14,107 nucleotides of DNA from Thiohalobacter sp. (GTDB taxonomy: Bacteria > Pseudomonadota > Gammaproteobacteria > DSM-19610), in the NCBI GenBank assembly GCA_027080445.1, contig JALWRY010000351.1:1-14107 (forward strand). The letters are read 5' to 3'. The notes under the pieces were generated by a model. That model was not told the DNA's origin and searched no databases. It was given only the letters and a program-made list of their open reading frames with translations. The translations under genes were made by a program, and so were the position numbers. Positions 1 through 7,248 of the stretch are shown piece after piece (positions within the stretch are counted from its first letter, which is position 1; every line of letters begins with the position of its first letter).

Positions 1-206
1 GCGCTGAAGCCATCATCGTCGGCCTGTACGGCAATCCGTCCACGCGCCTGCCAGTTTTCCAGTGCCGACAGCTGTTGCCGGTGCGCCTTCCAGTTCTCGC
101 CACCTGCCGGCGCAGGCCGTGGCGCCGGTGACGCACAGGATGACAGCAACAGAATAAGGCCCGGGACACCGAACAGGCGCAACAAAGGCGGGAAAAACAG
201 ACTCAC
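1..206 (-). CDS. lolB: Outer-membrane lipoprotein LolB, N-terminal part (cut by window edge)
   Basis: LolB receives lipoproteins from the periplasmic carrier LolA and inserts them into the outer membrane. Only about 68 codons are inside the window. The start is a GTG at 206-204, four bases after the stop of the upstream TPR gene, which suggests translational coupling. The N-terminus shows a hydrophobic signal segment ending in a lipobox, L-S-S-C, with the acylated cysteine at residue 24. It is followed by a Pro/Ala linker and then the sequence WKAHRQQLSALENWQARGRI, which is typical of the first strand and helix of LolB (the 'W..h...l..l..w...Gri' pattern). The position directly after a TPR lipoprotein that diverges from hemA matches the conserved gammaproteobacterial lolB locus, where ispE usually follows. 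The remainder of the protein cannot be judged. Confidence 0.88.
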   Translation of the reverse strand, partial: MSLFFPPLLRLFGVPGLILLLSSCASPAPRPAPAGGENWKAHRQQLSALENWQARGRIAVQADDDGFS

Positions 207-209
207 GCG

Positions 210-1991
210 TCAGGGAGCAAACCGCCGGATAGTGTCTTCCAGCAGGTGATCGCCCGGATTTTTGGCCCGCGCTTTCTTCCACAGCGCCCGCGCGGCATCA
301 TGCTCGCCCATGGCCCATAACACCTCGCCAAGGTGGGCGGCAATTTCTACATCCTGTGTCTTGTCGTAGGCCTTCTGCAGGTACTCGCGCGCTTCCTGCA
401 AGCGGCCCAGGCGGTACATTACCCAGCCCATACTATCGACGACCGCCGCATCATCAGGCGTTTGCGCATAGGCGCGCTCGATCAGTTTCAAGGCTTCAGC
501 ATAGCGGTCAGTACGATCCGCCAGAGTATAGCCGAGCGCATTCAGCGCACGGGTATTGTCCGGTTCAATCCTGAGAATGTGGCGAAAATCCGCTTCGGTC
601 TGGTCCAGACGTCCCAGGCGCTCGGCCACAAGCGCCCGCGCGTACAGGACTTCAAGATCGTCCGGGCGTGTTTGCAGGTAGTCGCTATAGAGCTTGAACG
701 CCTCATCGAACCAGTTGATACGCGTCAGGATACCGCCTTCGACCAGGTACAGGCGCTGTGCCTGCGCCGGCTGGGAAAGACGCAACTTGTGCAGGCGCTC
801 GCGCGCGCCCGCCACATTGCCCTCCAGCGCCTCAAGGTTGGCGATGCGCACCTGCGCCTCGAACAGGTGATCACCTTTCAATACCTTGCTGTACCAGTTT
901 ATGGCGGTCTTACGCTTGCCCTGGTCCTCGGCTATCGCACCCAGGTAGTAGTAGGCCTGCTGTGCCTGTACACCGAGCTTCAGGAGTTTTTTGAACAGTT
1001 TTTTTGCTTCGTTCAGGTGACCGGCTTCCAGTGACAACAACGCCAGTGAATAGATCGTCTGTGCATCGTTCGGCTGACGTTTGAGAAGCTGGTGATACTG
1101 CGCCCTGGCAGCGTCATAGTCTTCCAGGTCTACCAACAGGCGCGCATAGGCCTGGCGAAGGGCCGTGTTATCCGGGTTGCGCTGCAGGGCCTCGCTGAGT
1201 TGCTGCCTGGCAACCTTGCCATGCCCCTGTTTGAGCGCAATCTGCGCCCGCAGCACCAACGCATCGACACGCCCCGGTTGCGCGGCCAACACCTGTTCGA
1301 CCTTCTGTGTCGCCAACGCCCAGTCACCCGCGTGTACCGCGAGACGTGCATAGGCAAACTGCGCCTCGATATCGTCCGGGCGCGACGCCACCAGTTGCCC
1401 CATAACCTCCAGTGCACGCGACTTGTCCGGCTCGCGCGCCAGCATAACCAGTAATGCCTGGTAGGGACTTGCTGTGCCGGCAGGGTGGTGTTCAAGCAGG
1501 TAGTCGAACTGCTTGACGGCTTCCTGCACCTTGCCCGTACGCAAGGCCAGTGCCGCCAGCGCCTGCCTCGCCTCCAGCTTGTCCGGCGCCAGTTCTACCC
1601 AGCGCCGTGCGGCCGGTAACGCAAGATCCGGACGTTTGCCGTATATGGCGACATTCAGCGCGCGCTCGGCAACGCGCGGGTCATCGCTGCTACGCGCCGC
1701 CTCCAGGTAACGCGTGCCGGAAATATCCAGCTTGCCCCGCTGACCGGCAATTTCGCCCAGTAAAACGTCATAGAGCAGTTGCGGGGTCAGCTTTTCCGGG
1801 GGCGCGGAGGCCTCACCGGCCGTTGCAGCCTGCTGTTTCACATCAGGAACCACTGTGGCCGCACCGGCTGGTGGCGTTTTGCCCGCGCCGGACGATTTCA
1901 GTAAAGGTGCATGACAGGATGCCAGCCATAGTACGGAGAAAACGGCGAGGCCGGCCCGGCAAAGCGGGTTTTTACATGTAAAACCAATCAT
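210..1991 (-). CDS. Tetratricopeptide-repeat lipoprotein of the lolB-hemA locus
   Basis: A 593-residue protein made almost entirely of helical TPR units from about residue 70 to the end. Recurrent patterns such as A-Y-Y-Y-L-G-A-I-A-E-D-Q-G, A-L-N-A-L-G-Y-T-L-A-D and V-D-S-M-G-W-V-M-Y-R-L-G-R mark successive repeats. The N-terminus carries a hydrophobic stretch ending in L-A-S-C, with the lipid-modified cysteine at residue 26. Residue 27 is His rather than Asp, so export to the outer membrane is expected. A low-complexity Ala/Pro/Gly linker (about 30-65) separates the anchor from the repeats. TPR arrays bind partner proteins; the partner is unknown. Its homologue in Pseudomonas sits in the same place, next to lolB and divergent from hemA. 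The start ATG at 1991 has only a weak, A-rich ribosome-binding site. Function beyond being a scaffold is not known to me. Confidence 0.88.
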   Translation of the reverse strand: MIGFTCKNPLCRAGLAVFSVLWLASCHAPLLKSSGAGKTPPAGAATVVPDVKQQAATAGEASAPPEKLTPQLLYDVLLGEIAGQRGKLDISGTRYLEAARSSDDPRVAERALNVAIYGKRPDLALPAARRWVELAPDKLEARQALAALALRTGKVQEAVKQFDYLLEHHPAGTASPYQALLVMLAREPDKSRALEVMGQLVASRPDDIEAQFAYARLAVHAGDWALATQKVEQVLAAQPGRVDALVLRAQIALKQGHGKVARQQLSEALQRNPDNTALRQAYARLLVDLEDYDAARAQYHQLLKRQPNDAQTIYSLALLSLEAGHLNEAKKLFKKLLKLGVQAQQAYYYLGAIAEDQGKRKTAINWYSKVLKGDHLFEAQVRIANLEALEGNVAGARERLHKLRLSQPAQAQRLYLVEGGILTRINWFDEAFKLYSDYLQTRPDDLEVLYARALVAERLGRLDQTEADFRHILRIEPDNTRALNALGYTLADRTDRYAEALKLIERAYAQTPDDAAVVDSMGWVMYRLGRLQEAREYLQKAYDKTQDVEIAAHLGEVLWAMGEHDAARALWKKARAKNPGDHLLEDTIRRFAP

Positions 1992-2154
1992 TTTTTCAGG
2001 GTTTAACCTTATATCGGTAGATTTGTGTCACTATACGGCAAAGCCCCGGGAAGCTACAGTTAAGTGGATCGTGGCAGAGGACGCCAGCCACGGCGCTTGT
2101 ATTCAACCGGTCTATCCCGCACAATTTTCTGTTTCCATTAGTATTTGTTACACC
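1992..2154. promoter_or_regulatory. Divergent promoter region between the TPR lipoprotein gene and hemA
   Basis: This 163-base gap separates two divergently transcribed genes, so it must contain promoters for both unless transcripts start inside the genes. It has AT-rich patches (around 2000-2040 and 2120-2150) that are suitable for promoter elements. On the minus strand a GTGACA hexamer near 2030 resembles a -35 box, but I find no well-spaced -10 box. No convincing terminator or riboswitch is visible. The open frame of hemA extends upstream to 2023, but that extension has no similarity to the family. Confidence 0.4.
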
Positions 2155-3417
2155 ATGTCACTGATTGCGCTCGGCATCAATCATCGCACTGCACCCGTCG
2201 AACTGCGGGAACAGGTCGCCATTACCGGCGACCGGGTCAGTGATGCCCTGCGTGGGCTGACCGCATTACCCTCGGTCAACGAGGCCGCCATCCTGTCGAC
2301 CTGCAACCGTACCGAATTATATTGCAATCTACTCGAACCCGGTCTCGAAGCCATTACCGAGTGGCTGGCAGGCTATCACGGTATCGATCCGGCCCTGATC
2401 CGTCCGCACCTGTATTCCTACCCCGGCGCAAAGGCCGTGCGTCACCTGTTACGGGTGGCCGGCGGACTGGATTCCATGATCATCGGCGAACCCCAGATTC
2501 TTGGACAGATGAAGGACGCCTACCAGACAGCCAGTGCTGCCGGTACGCTGGACAGCGCACTGGGCCGTTTGTTCCAGCATACCTTCTCGGTCGCCAAACA
2601 AATCCGCACCGACACCGCGATCGGCGAGAGCCCGGTTTCCGTTGCATTTGCCGCCGTCAGCCTGGCAAAACAGATCTTTGGTGATTTCACCTCACAAACA
2701 GCACTACTGATCGGCGCCGGCGAAACCATCGAACTGACGGCGCGGCATCTTCGCGACCAGCAACTCGCGCGACTGGTCATTGCCAATCGCACACCCGAGA
2801 ATGCCCACCGTCTCGCCACACATTTTGATGGCTATGGCATCGGGCTGGACGAAATTCACGCCCATATCGCCGAGGCGGACATTATTATTTCGGCAACCGG
2901 AAGCCCGCACGCCATCCTCAACAAGGCCATGGTCAAAAAGGCGCTGGACAGTCGTAAACATCGCCCGGTGTTCATGGTGGACATTGCCGTACCGCGCGAT
3001 ATCGATGCCAATATCGCAGACCTCGAAGACGTGTACCTCTACACGGTCGACGACCTGCAGGATGTGATCAAGGAAAACCTCAAGTCACGCCAGCAGGCCG
3101 CGCAGCAGGCGGAAGAAATCATCGACGTGCAGGTTGACCGGTTTATGAACTGGCTGCGGGCGCAGGATGCGGTATCGACCATTCGCAACTATCGTCAGCA
3201 TGCAGAACAGCAGCGTAACGAGGTTGTCCGCAAGGCGCAGCAGATGCTTGCCAACGGCAAGGAGCCTCAACGGGTGCTGGAGTTTCTCGCCAATACGCTC
3301 ACCAATAAACTGATTCATGCGCCCAGCGTACGCATCCGCGAAGCGGCCGAACACGGCGACAATGAATTGCTCGACGCGGCACTGGTGCTGTTCAACATCG
3401 ATGAAGACAGTCCGTGA
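2155..3417 (+). CDS. hemA: Glutamyl-tRNA reductase
   Basis: HemA reduces glutamyl-tRNA(Glu) with NADPH to glutamate-1-semialdehyde, the first committed step of C5-pathway tetrapyrrole synthesis in the cytoplasm. The chosen ATG at 2155 gives 420 residues and the family N-terminus MSLIALGINHRTAPVELRE. It places the catalytic cysteine of the STCNRTE motif at residue 50, the same number as in E. coli. A longer in-frame start at 2023 adds 44 residues that do not look like the family. Further landmarks are the GLDSMIIGEPQILGQ substrate-binding segment, a glycine-rich NADPH site (LLIGAGETIEL), MVDIAVPRDID, and a C-terminal helical dimerisation domain from about residue 320. The gene overlaps the start of prfA by four bases. 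Confidence 0.97.
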   Translation: MSLIALGINHRTAPVELREQVAITGDRVSDALRGLTALPSVNEAAILSTCNRTELYCNLLEPGLEAITEWLAGYHGIDPALIRPHLYSYPGAKAVRHLLRVAGGLDSMIIGEPQILGQMKDAYQTASAAGTLDSALGRLFQHTFSVAKQIRTDTAIGESPVSVAFAAVSLAKQIFGDFTSQTALLIGAGETIELTARHLRDQQLARLVIANRTPENAHRLATHFDGYGIGLDEIHAHIAEADIIISATGSPHAILNKAMVKKALDSRKHRPVFMVDIAVPRDIDANIADLEDVYLYTVDDLQDVIKENLKSRQQAAQQAEEIIDVQVDRFMNWLRAQDAVSTIRNYRQHAEQQRNEVVRKAQQMLANGKEPQRVLEFLANTLTNKLIHAPSVRIREAAEHGDNELLDAALVLFNIDEDSP

Positions 3418-4505
3418 ACCCCTCACTGGAAAACAAACTGCAAACTGTCGTGGAACGTGCCGAGGAAGTCAGCGCGCTGCTCTCCGACCCTGACGTCATC
3501 GCCGACAACAACCGCTTCCGTGAACTGTCGCAGGAATACGCACAGATCAACCCGGTCGTCAGCTGTTTCGAGTCACTGCAACAGGCGCGCAATGATGAAG
3601 CCGCCGCACAGGATATGCTGAAAGACCCGGACCCCGAGTTACGCGACATGGCCGGCGAGGAACTGCAGGACGCCATACGCCGGCGCGAAGCCCTGGAACT
3701 CGAACTGCAGAAACACCTGCTGCCCAGGGATCCCAACGACAACAAGAATGTCTACCTGGAAATCCGCGCCGGTACCGGCGGCGACGAAGCCGCCATCTTC
3801 GCTGGCGACCTGTTCCGCATGTATTCGCGCTATGCCGAACTACAACGCTGGACTGTTGAAATTCTCAGCGAGAATGCCGGGGAACACGGTGGCTACAAGG
3901 AAATCATTGCTCGCATCAGCGGCAATGACGTGTACGCGCGGCTGAAGTTTGAATCCGGTGTCCACCGTGTACAACGTGTGCCGGAAACCGAATCCCAGGG
4001 CCGCATCCATACTTCGGCCGCCACGGTCGCGGTTTTACCCGAGGCGGAAGAAACCGAGGCTATCAACATCAACCCGGCGGATCTGAAGGTCGATACCTAC
4101 CGCGCCTCGGGTGCAGGCGGCCAGCACATTAACAAAACCGATTCGGCCGTGCGCATCACCCACCTGCCCACCGGCGTGGTGGTGGAATGCCAGGACGAAC
4201 GCTCACAGCACAAGAACCGGGCGCGCGCCCTGTCACTGCTGGCCTCACGCCTGCAGGCGGCGGAGGACGAAAAACGCCAGAGTGCGGAAAGTGAGACACG
4301 CCGCAACCTGGTCGGCAGCGGCGATCGCTCGGAACGTATCCGCACCTACAACTTCCCGCAGGGGCGTATTACGGACCACCGTATCAACCTGACCCTGTAC
4401 AAGCTGGATGAAATCATCCAGGGCGCACTCGACCCGATCATTGAACCGCTGTTGAGTGAAGACCAGGCCGAGCGGCTGGCGGAACTCAGCGCGCAGGATC
4501 ACTGA
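3414..4505 (+). CDS. prfA: Peptide chain release factor 1
   Basis: RF1 recognises UAA and UAG stop codons on the ribosome and triggers peptide release. The start is a GTG at 3414 inside the sequence GTGA, whose TGA is the hemA stop, so the two genes are probably translationally coupled. The product has 363 residues, close to the usual 360. The anticodon-like PxT tripeptide reads P-E-T (in VQRVPETESQGRIHTSA), which marks RF1 rather than RF2. The peptidyl-hydrolysis motif GGQ lies at residues 235-237 in RASGAGGQHINKTDSAV. Its glutamine (237) should be N5-methylated by PrmC, encoded immediately downstream. N-terminal helices (about 1-100) precede the core, and the C-terminal RTYNFPQGRITDHR is canonical. 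Confidence 0.98.
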   Translation: MNPSLENKLQTVVERAEEVSALLSDPDVIADNNRFRELSQEYAQINPVVSCFESLQQARNDEAAAQDMLKDPDPELRDMAGEELQDAIRRREALELELQKHLLPRDPNDNKNVYLEIRAGTGGDEAAIFAGDLFRMYSRYAELQRWTVEILSENAGEHGGYKEIIARISGNDVYARLKFESGVHRVQRVPETESQGRIHTSAATVAVLPEAEETEAININPADLKVDTYRASGAGGQHINKTDSAVRITHLPTGVVVECQDERSQHKNRARALSLLASRLQAAEDEKRQSAESETRRNLVGSGDRSERIRTYNFPQGRITDHRINLTLYKLDEIIQGALDPIIEPLLSEDQAERLAELSAQDH

Positions 4506-4512
4506 ACCTGCA

Positions 4513-5352
4513 GTGACCGGTATCGCACAGGCACTGCGACAGGCCGCCGAACAGTTGCGCACCAGCGACACGCCGCAGCTGGACGCCGAAGTCCTGCTCA
4601 TGCACGTCCTGGGCAAACCCCGCAGTTACCTGCACGCCTGGCCTGAAACGCAACTGGATACGCAGCAACTGGCTGCTTTCAAAACACTGGTCGATCAACG
4701 GGCAAGCGGGCAACCGGTTGCATACCTCACCGGCAAACGTGAGTTCTGGTCGCTGGATCTCGATGTCAACGCGAATACGCTCATCCCCCGCCCGGACACC
4801 GAACTGCTGGTCGAGCAGGCACTGGAAAAACTGCCTGCTGACCGGCCGCTGCACATTCTGGATGCCGGGACGGGCAGTGGCGCCATTGCACTGGCGCTGG
4901 CAAACGAACGCCCCCACTGGACGGTCTTTGCCAGCGACCGCTCCCTGCCGAGCCTGGCCGTAGCACGCAACAATGCCATTCGACTCAAACTGGACAACGT
5001 GTACTTTTTCGCCGCTGACTGGTGCCGCGCCATGGCCAGTCACATGTTCGATGCGCTGATCTCGAACCCGCCCTATATCGCCGAACAGGATTCGCACCTC
5101 GGCGAAGGCGACGTACGCTTTGAACCTCGCAGCGCGCTGGCGGCCGGCGCGGATGGACTCGACGACCTCCGGCGGCTGACCGGCGAAGCATCGCGTATCC
5201 TCCGGCCCGGCGCACAGATTCTCCTGGAACACGGTTTTGAACAGGCCGAAGATGTCAGCAGGCTACTGGAAAACAACAGATTTACTGACATTGGCAGTGC
5301 GCGGGATCTGGCCGGCCACGAGCGCGTCAGCTATGCCCGGAAACCGGCCTGA
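4513..5352 (+). CDS. prmC: Release factor glutamine methyltransferase PrmC (HemK)
   Basis: PrmC uses S-adenosylmethionine to methylate the GGQ glutamine of RF1 and RF2, raising termination efficiency. The frame is open from 4456, inside prfA. The family-like protein starts at the GTG at 4513, seven bases after the prfA stop, giving 279 residues against 277 in E. coli; the upstream 19 codons translate prfA in another frame. The N-terminal helical substrate-binding domain (about 1-75) contains L-D-A-E-V-L-L-M-H-V-L-G. It is followed by YLTGKREFWSL and TLIPRPDTELLVEQAL, the SAM-binding motif LDAGTGSGAIALAL, and the catalytic NPPY at residues 185-188, where the Asn contacts the glutamine. GDVRFEPRSAL is also characteristic. 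The ribosome-binding site is weak, consistent with coupling to prfA. Confidence 0.96.
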   Translation: MTGIAQALRQAAEQLRTSDTPQLDAEVLLMHVLGKPRSYLHAWPETQLDTQQLAAFKTLVDQRASGQPVAYLTGKREFWSLDLDVNANTLIPRPDTELLVEQALEKLPADRPLHILDAGTGSGAIALALANERPHWTVFASDRSLPSLAVARNNAIRLKLDNVYFFAADWCRAMASHMFDALISNPPYIAEQDSHLGEGDVRFEPRSALAAGADGLDDLRRLTGEASRILRPGAQILLEHGFEQAEDVSRLLENNRFTDIGSARDLAGHERVSYARKPA

Positions 5353-5395
5353 CACGACACTCGCGACACCCCTGCTTTTGGTATAGGATTTCCCT

Positions 5396-5812
5396 ATGGA
5401 ACATCCCGACCCGGATACGATCAAGCACCGGGAAATCGCCTTTCGCGACCACCTCCCGGGGCACCAACAGGCGCTCGATGCCATACTGGCACTGAGTGAT
5501 ATCGAGGGCGTGCTGGAAGTTTCCCTGGCCGGCCCGTCGCGCAACGCCATACGTATCGACTATGACCTGCGCCAGATCGACCTCTGCACCATCGAAGCAC
5601 TGCTGTTCGAACTGGGCTTTCACCTCGACAACAGCCTGCTGACCAAAATAAAACGCGCCTTGTATTACTACACGGAAAGCAATGAACTGGCATCCCTCTC
5701 ACCCGCGCAGGGTCAGGGCAACAGCACCCGGGAGATCTTCACCCACTGCTATCTCAGTCAGCGTCATGGTTGCCGTGATACGCGCCCTGAACACTGGCGC
5801 CGTTACTTGTAA
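5396..5812 (+). CDS. Conserved protein of unknown function, HMA-like (ferredoxin-like) fold suggested
   Basis: A 138-residue soluble protein with no signal peptide or membrane segment. I do not recognise a named family. Residues about 24-78 read like a beta-alpha-beta-beta-alpha-beta unit (IEGVLEVSLAG, then AIRIDYDLRQIDLCTIEALLFELGFHLD), as in heavy-metal-associated domains. The CxxC metal ligand pair is absent; only single cysteines at 64 and near the C-terminus (THCYLSQRHGC) occur. The last 25 residues are rich in His, Arg, Cys and Trp and end in EHWRRYL, so the tail may be functional. The start ATG at 5396 has AGGA at 5386-5389 as a ribosome-binding site. The gene lies 43 bases after prmC and 38 bases before the E1-like gene and is probably co-transcribed, hinting at a role in the same sulfur or metal chemistry. 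Function is unassigned. Confidence 0.75.
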   Translation: MEHPDPDTIKHREIAFRDHLPGHQQALDAILALSDIEGVLEVSLAGPSRNAIRIDYDLRQIDLCTIEALLFELGFHLDNSLLTKIKRALYYYTESNELASLSPAQGQGNSTREIFTHCYLSQRHGCRDTRPEHWRRYL

Positions 5813-5850
5813 GCCTGTTTTTTTACGCCCGCCACCGGTATCGTCTGCGC

Positions 5851-6603
5851 ATGGATGATACACAACTGCTCCGCTACAGCCGCCAGATACTCCTGCCGCG
5901 CATCGGCACCGAAGGCCAGCAGACCCTGCTCGATTCACGCGTGCTGGTCATTGGCGCCGGGGGGCTCGGTTCACCGGCCGCCCTGTACATGGCGGCAGCC
6001 GGCATCGGGCACCTGGTGATTGCGGACGATGACTGCGTGGATCTCTCCAACCTGCAACGACAAATCCTTCACCACCATACCGACATCGGCAAACCCAAGG
6101 TGGATTCGGCAAAACACACCCTGAACGCACTCAACCCGGATATTGACGTCACGAGCCTGCCCTCCCGACTGCAGGGTGAAGCCCTGACCACGCAAGTCAG
6201 CCAGGCTGACCTGGTTGTGGATGCCAGTGACAACTTCGACACCCGCTTCGCCGTCAACCGCGCCTGCGTGGAAACTGCGACGCCACTGGTATCCGGCGCC
6301 GCCATACGCATGGAGGGACAAGTCTCGGTGTTCCTGCCCAAAGATCCGGACAGCCCCTGTTACCGCTGCCTGTACCGCGAAGGCGATGACCCGGAACAGA
6401 CCTGCGCCGACAATGGCGTACTGTCGCCGATTGTCGGCATCATCGGCAGCATCCAGGCGCTGGAAGCCATCAAGGTATTACTGAATCTGGGTGATACCCT
6501 GTGCGGCCGCCTGCTGGTGTTCGATGGCCTGTACCACGAATGGCGCAGCATGAAACTCCACCGCGACCCGGCCTGCCCGGTATGTGGAGATCACAAGCCA
6601 TGA
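5851..6603 (+). CDS. moeB: HesA/MoeB/ThiF family E1-like adenylyltransferase
   Basis: Enzymes of this family use ATP to adenylate the C-terminal Gly-Gly of small ubiquitin-like sulfur carriers (MoaD, ThiS, CysO), preparing thiocarboxylate formation. The 250-residue length equals MoeB (249 in E. coli) and leaves no room for a rhodanese domain. Visible motifs are LLRYSRQILLP (Arg11, arginine finger), the nucleotide loop GAGGLG at 35-40, LSNLQRQ, and D-A-S-D-N, where Asp127 corresponds to the catalytic Asp130 of MoeB. PLVSGAAIRMEGQVSVF follows. A structural zinc site is formed by C170/C173 (CYRC) and C242/C245 (CPVC). The stop overlaps the next gene's start (ATGA). The substrate carrier is not encoded in the window, so MoaD, ThiS or another carrier are all possible; the symbol reflects closest resemblance. 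Confidence 0.9.
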   Translation: MDDTQLLRYSRQILLPRIGTEGQQTLLDSRVLVIGAGGLGSPAALYMAAAGIGHLVIADDDCVDLSNLQRQILHHHTDIGKPKVDSAKHTLNALNPDIDVTSLPSRLQGEALTTQVSQADLVVDASDNFDTRFAVNRACVETATPLVSGAAIRMEGQVSVFLPKDPDSPCYRCLYREGDDPEQTCADNGVLSPIVGIIGSIQALEAIKVLLNLGDTLCGRLLVFDGLYHEWRSMKLHRDPACPVCGDHKP

Positions 6604-7013
6604 AGCACATTACCCTCCCGCGCCCCCTGGTCAACCGGATTCTCACCCTGGCGCAAAGCTCGCCGGACAGGGAAATCTGTGGACTGGTCAGTGCACGGCC
6701 CGACCAGACATTACGCTGCATCCCGGTCAGTAATGTGGCCGAACACCCCGAACGGCTGTTCGCCATGGACCCCGCACAACAAATCGACGCCATGCGACAG
6801 ATGCGTGAACGGGGTGAAACGCTGTTCGCCATCTACCATTCGCACCCTGCTGGCCCGGCCGAACCCTCCGCTACCGATATTGAACAGGCGGGCTACCCGG
6901 ATGTGCTGCACCTGATTGTCTCGCTGAACACCAAAGGGGTACTGGAATTAAGGGGTTACCAATTCAACAACGGTAAGGCCGAAGCCGTGTATCTGGAAAT
7001 ACTGGAAGACTGA
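6600..7013 (+). CDS. M67 family metallopeptidase (JAMM/MPN domain)
   Basis: A 137-residue single-domain JAMM protease. The zinc motif is complete: Glu25 (in REICGLV), then H-S-H-P at 80-83 and the downstream S90 and D93, fitting E-xn-H-S-H-x7-S-x2-D exactly. Such enzymes remove ubiquitin-like proteins or amino acids from carrier C-termini. In actinobacteria, Mec+ releases cysteine from the CysO carrier, and similar stand-alone JAMM genes often accompany MoeB/ThiF homologues. The ATG at 6600 overlaps the stop of the E1 gene (ATGA), so translation is coupled and a shared pathway is likely. The frame is open further upstream to 6501, but that part lies inside the E1 gene and is not needed. The true substrate is unknown. 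Confidence 0.88.
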   Translation: MKHITLPRPLVNRILTLAQSSPDREICGLVSARPDQTLRCIPVSNVAEHPERLFAMDPAQQIDAMRQMRERGETLFAIYHSHPAGPAEPSATDIEQAGYPDVLHLIVSLNTKGVLELRGYQFNNGKAEAVYLEILED

Positions 7014-7044
7014 TGTAGCGCAACGCTTTCCCTGAAACCACTGG

Positions 7045-7064
7045 ATCCCGGCATTCGCCGGGAT
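7045..7064. repeat. Short GC-rich hairpin, dispersed-repeat type
   Basis: The arms ATCCCGGC (7045-7052) and GCCGGGAT (7057-7064) pair perfectly around the four-base loop ATTC. The surrounding text (CTGGATCCCGGC and GGGATGACGG) is like a class of intergenic palindromes common in proteobacterial genomes. It lies 31 bases after the JAMM gene stop and could end that transcript, but no T-tract follows it on either strand, so a standard intrinsic terminator is unlikely. Confidence 0.6.
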
Positions 7065-7204
7065 GACGGTGAAGGGATTTATCGGAATCTCCTTAAAAAT
7101 ACAAGCGTTCACAGCATCTCCAGGGCTTTGTTCGGGTTACGGGCAAAATAATTCATTTTAGCGATTGCATATATTCGCATATTCTGAAATACTATCACTC
7201 GAAG

Positions 7205-7225
7205 TTAATAACCCCTAGTTACTAA
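7205..7225. promoter_or_regulatory. Inverted repeat just upstream of the first sulfur globule gene (candidate operator)
   Basis: Arms TTAATAAC (7205-7212) and GTTACTAA (7218-7225) are complementary at seven of eight positions and are separated by CCCTA. The site lies 23 bases before the ATG at 7249 and just upstream of its ribosome-binding site, where a bound repressor could block transcription or an RNA fold could act. The binding protein is unknown. Confidence 0.35.
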
Positions 7226-7248
7226 ACTTTTCGCCCGGAGAGAGACCC

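Larger units (their letters stand above)
7014..7248 (+). promoter_or_regulatory. Control region upstream of the sulfur globule genes
   Basis: This 235-base AT-rich gap has no gene. From left to right it holds a GC-rich hairpin (7045-7064) and a weak promoter-like pair, TTGCAT at 7165-7170 and AATACT at 7188-7193 with 17-base spacing. Two copies of ATATTC (7171-7176 and 7179-7184) lie inside that spacer. An imperfect inverted repeat follows at 7205-7225, and a ribosome-binding site GGAGAG starts near 7237. The promoter assignment is tentative because both hexamers match consensus only partly. The repeats are candidate sites for the ArsR-family regulator encoded downstream; this is inference. 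Confidence 0.45.

Noticed and set aside
333..1034. Plus-strand open frame of 233 codons opposite the TPR gene
   Set aside because: The minus-strand gene has clear TPR repeats, a lipobox and conserved position. The antisense frame has no recognisable feature.
2023..2154. Upstream extension of hemA
   Set aside because: The extra 44 residues lack similarity to the family, whereas the ATG at 2155 puts the catalytic cysteine at residue 50.
4486..5232. Minus-strand open frame of 248 codons opposite prmC
   Set aside because: The sense strand encodes PrmC with all motifs. The antisense frame is a by-product of high-GC codon use.
6501..6599. Upstream extension of the JAMM gene
   Set aside because: It lies wholly within the E1 gene. 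The ATG at 6600 gives the normal domain size and an ATGA coupling.
5851..7013. E1 plus JAMM as an antiviral module (Bil or CBASS-like conjugation system)
   Set aside because: There is no E2, ubiquitin-like protein, cyclase or effector, and the pair sits in a housekeeping operon; MoeB-like length and motifs fit sulfur-carrier activation.
7014..7100. Intrinsic terminator after the JAMM gene
   Set aside because: The hairpin at 7045-7064 is stable, but no T-tract follows it on either strand, so only a repeat is reported.
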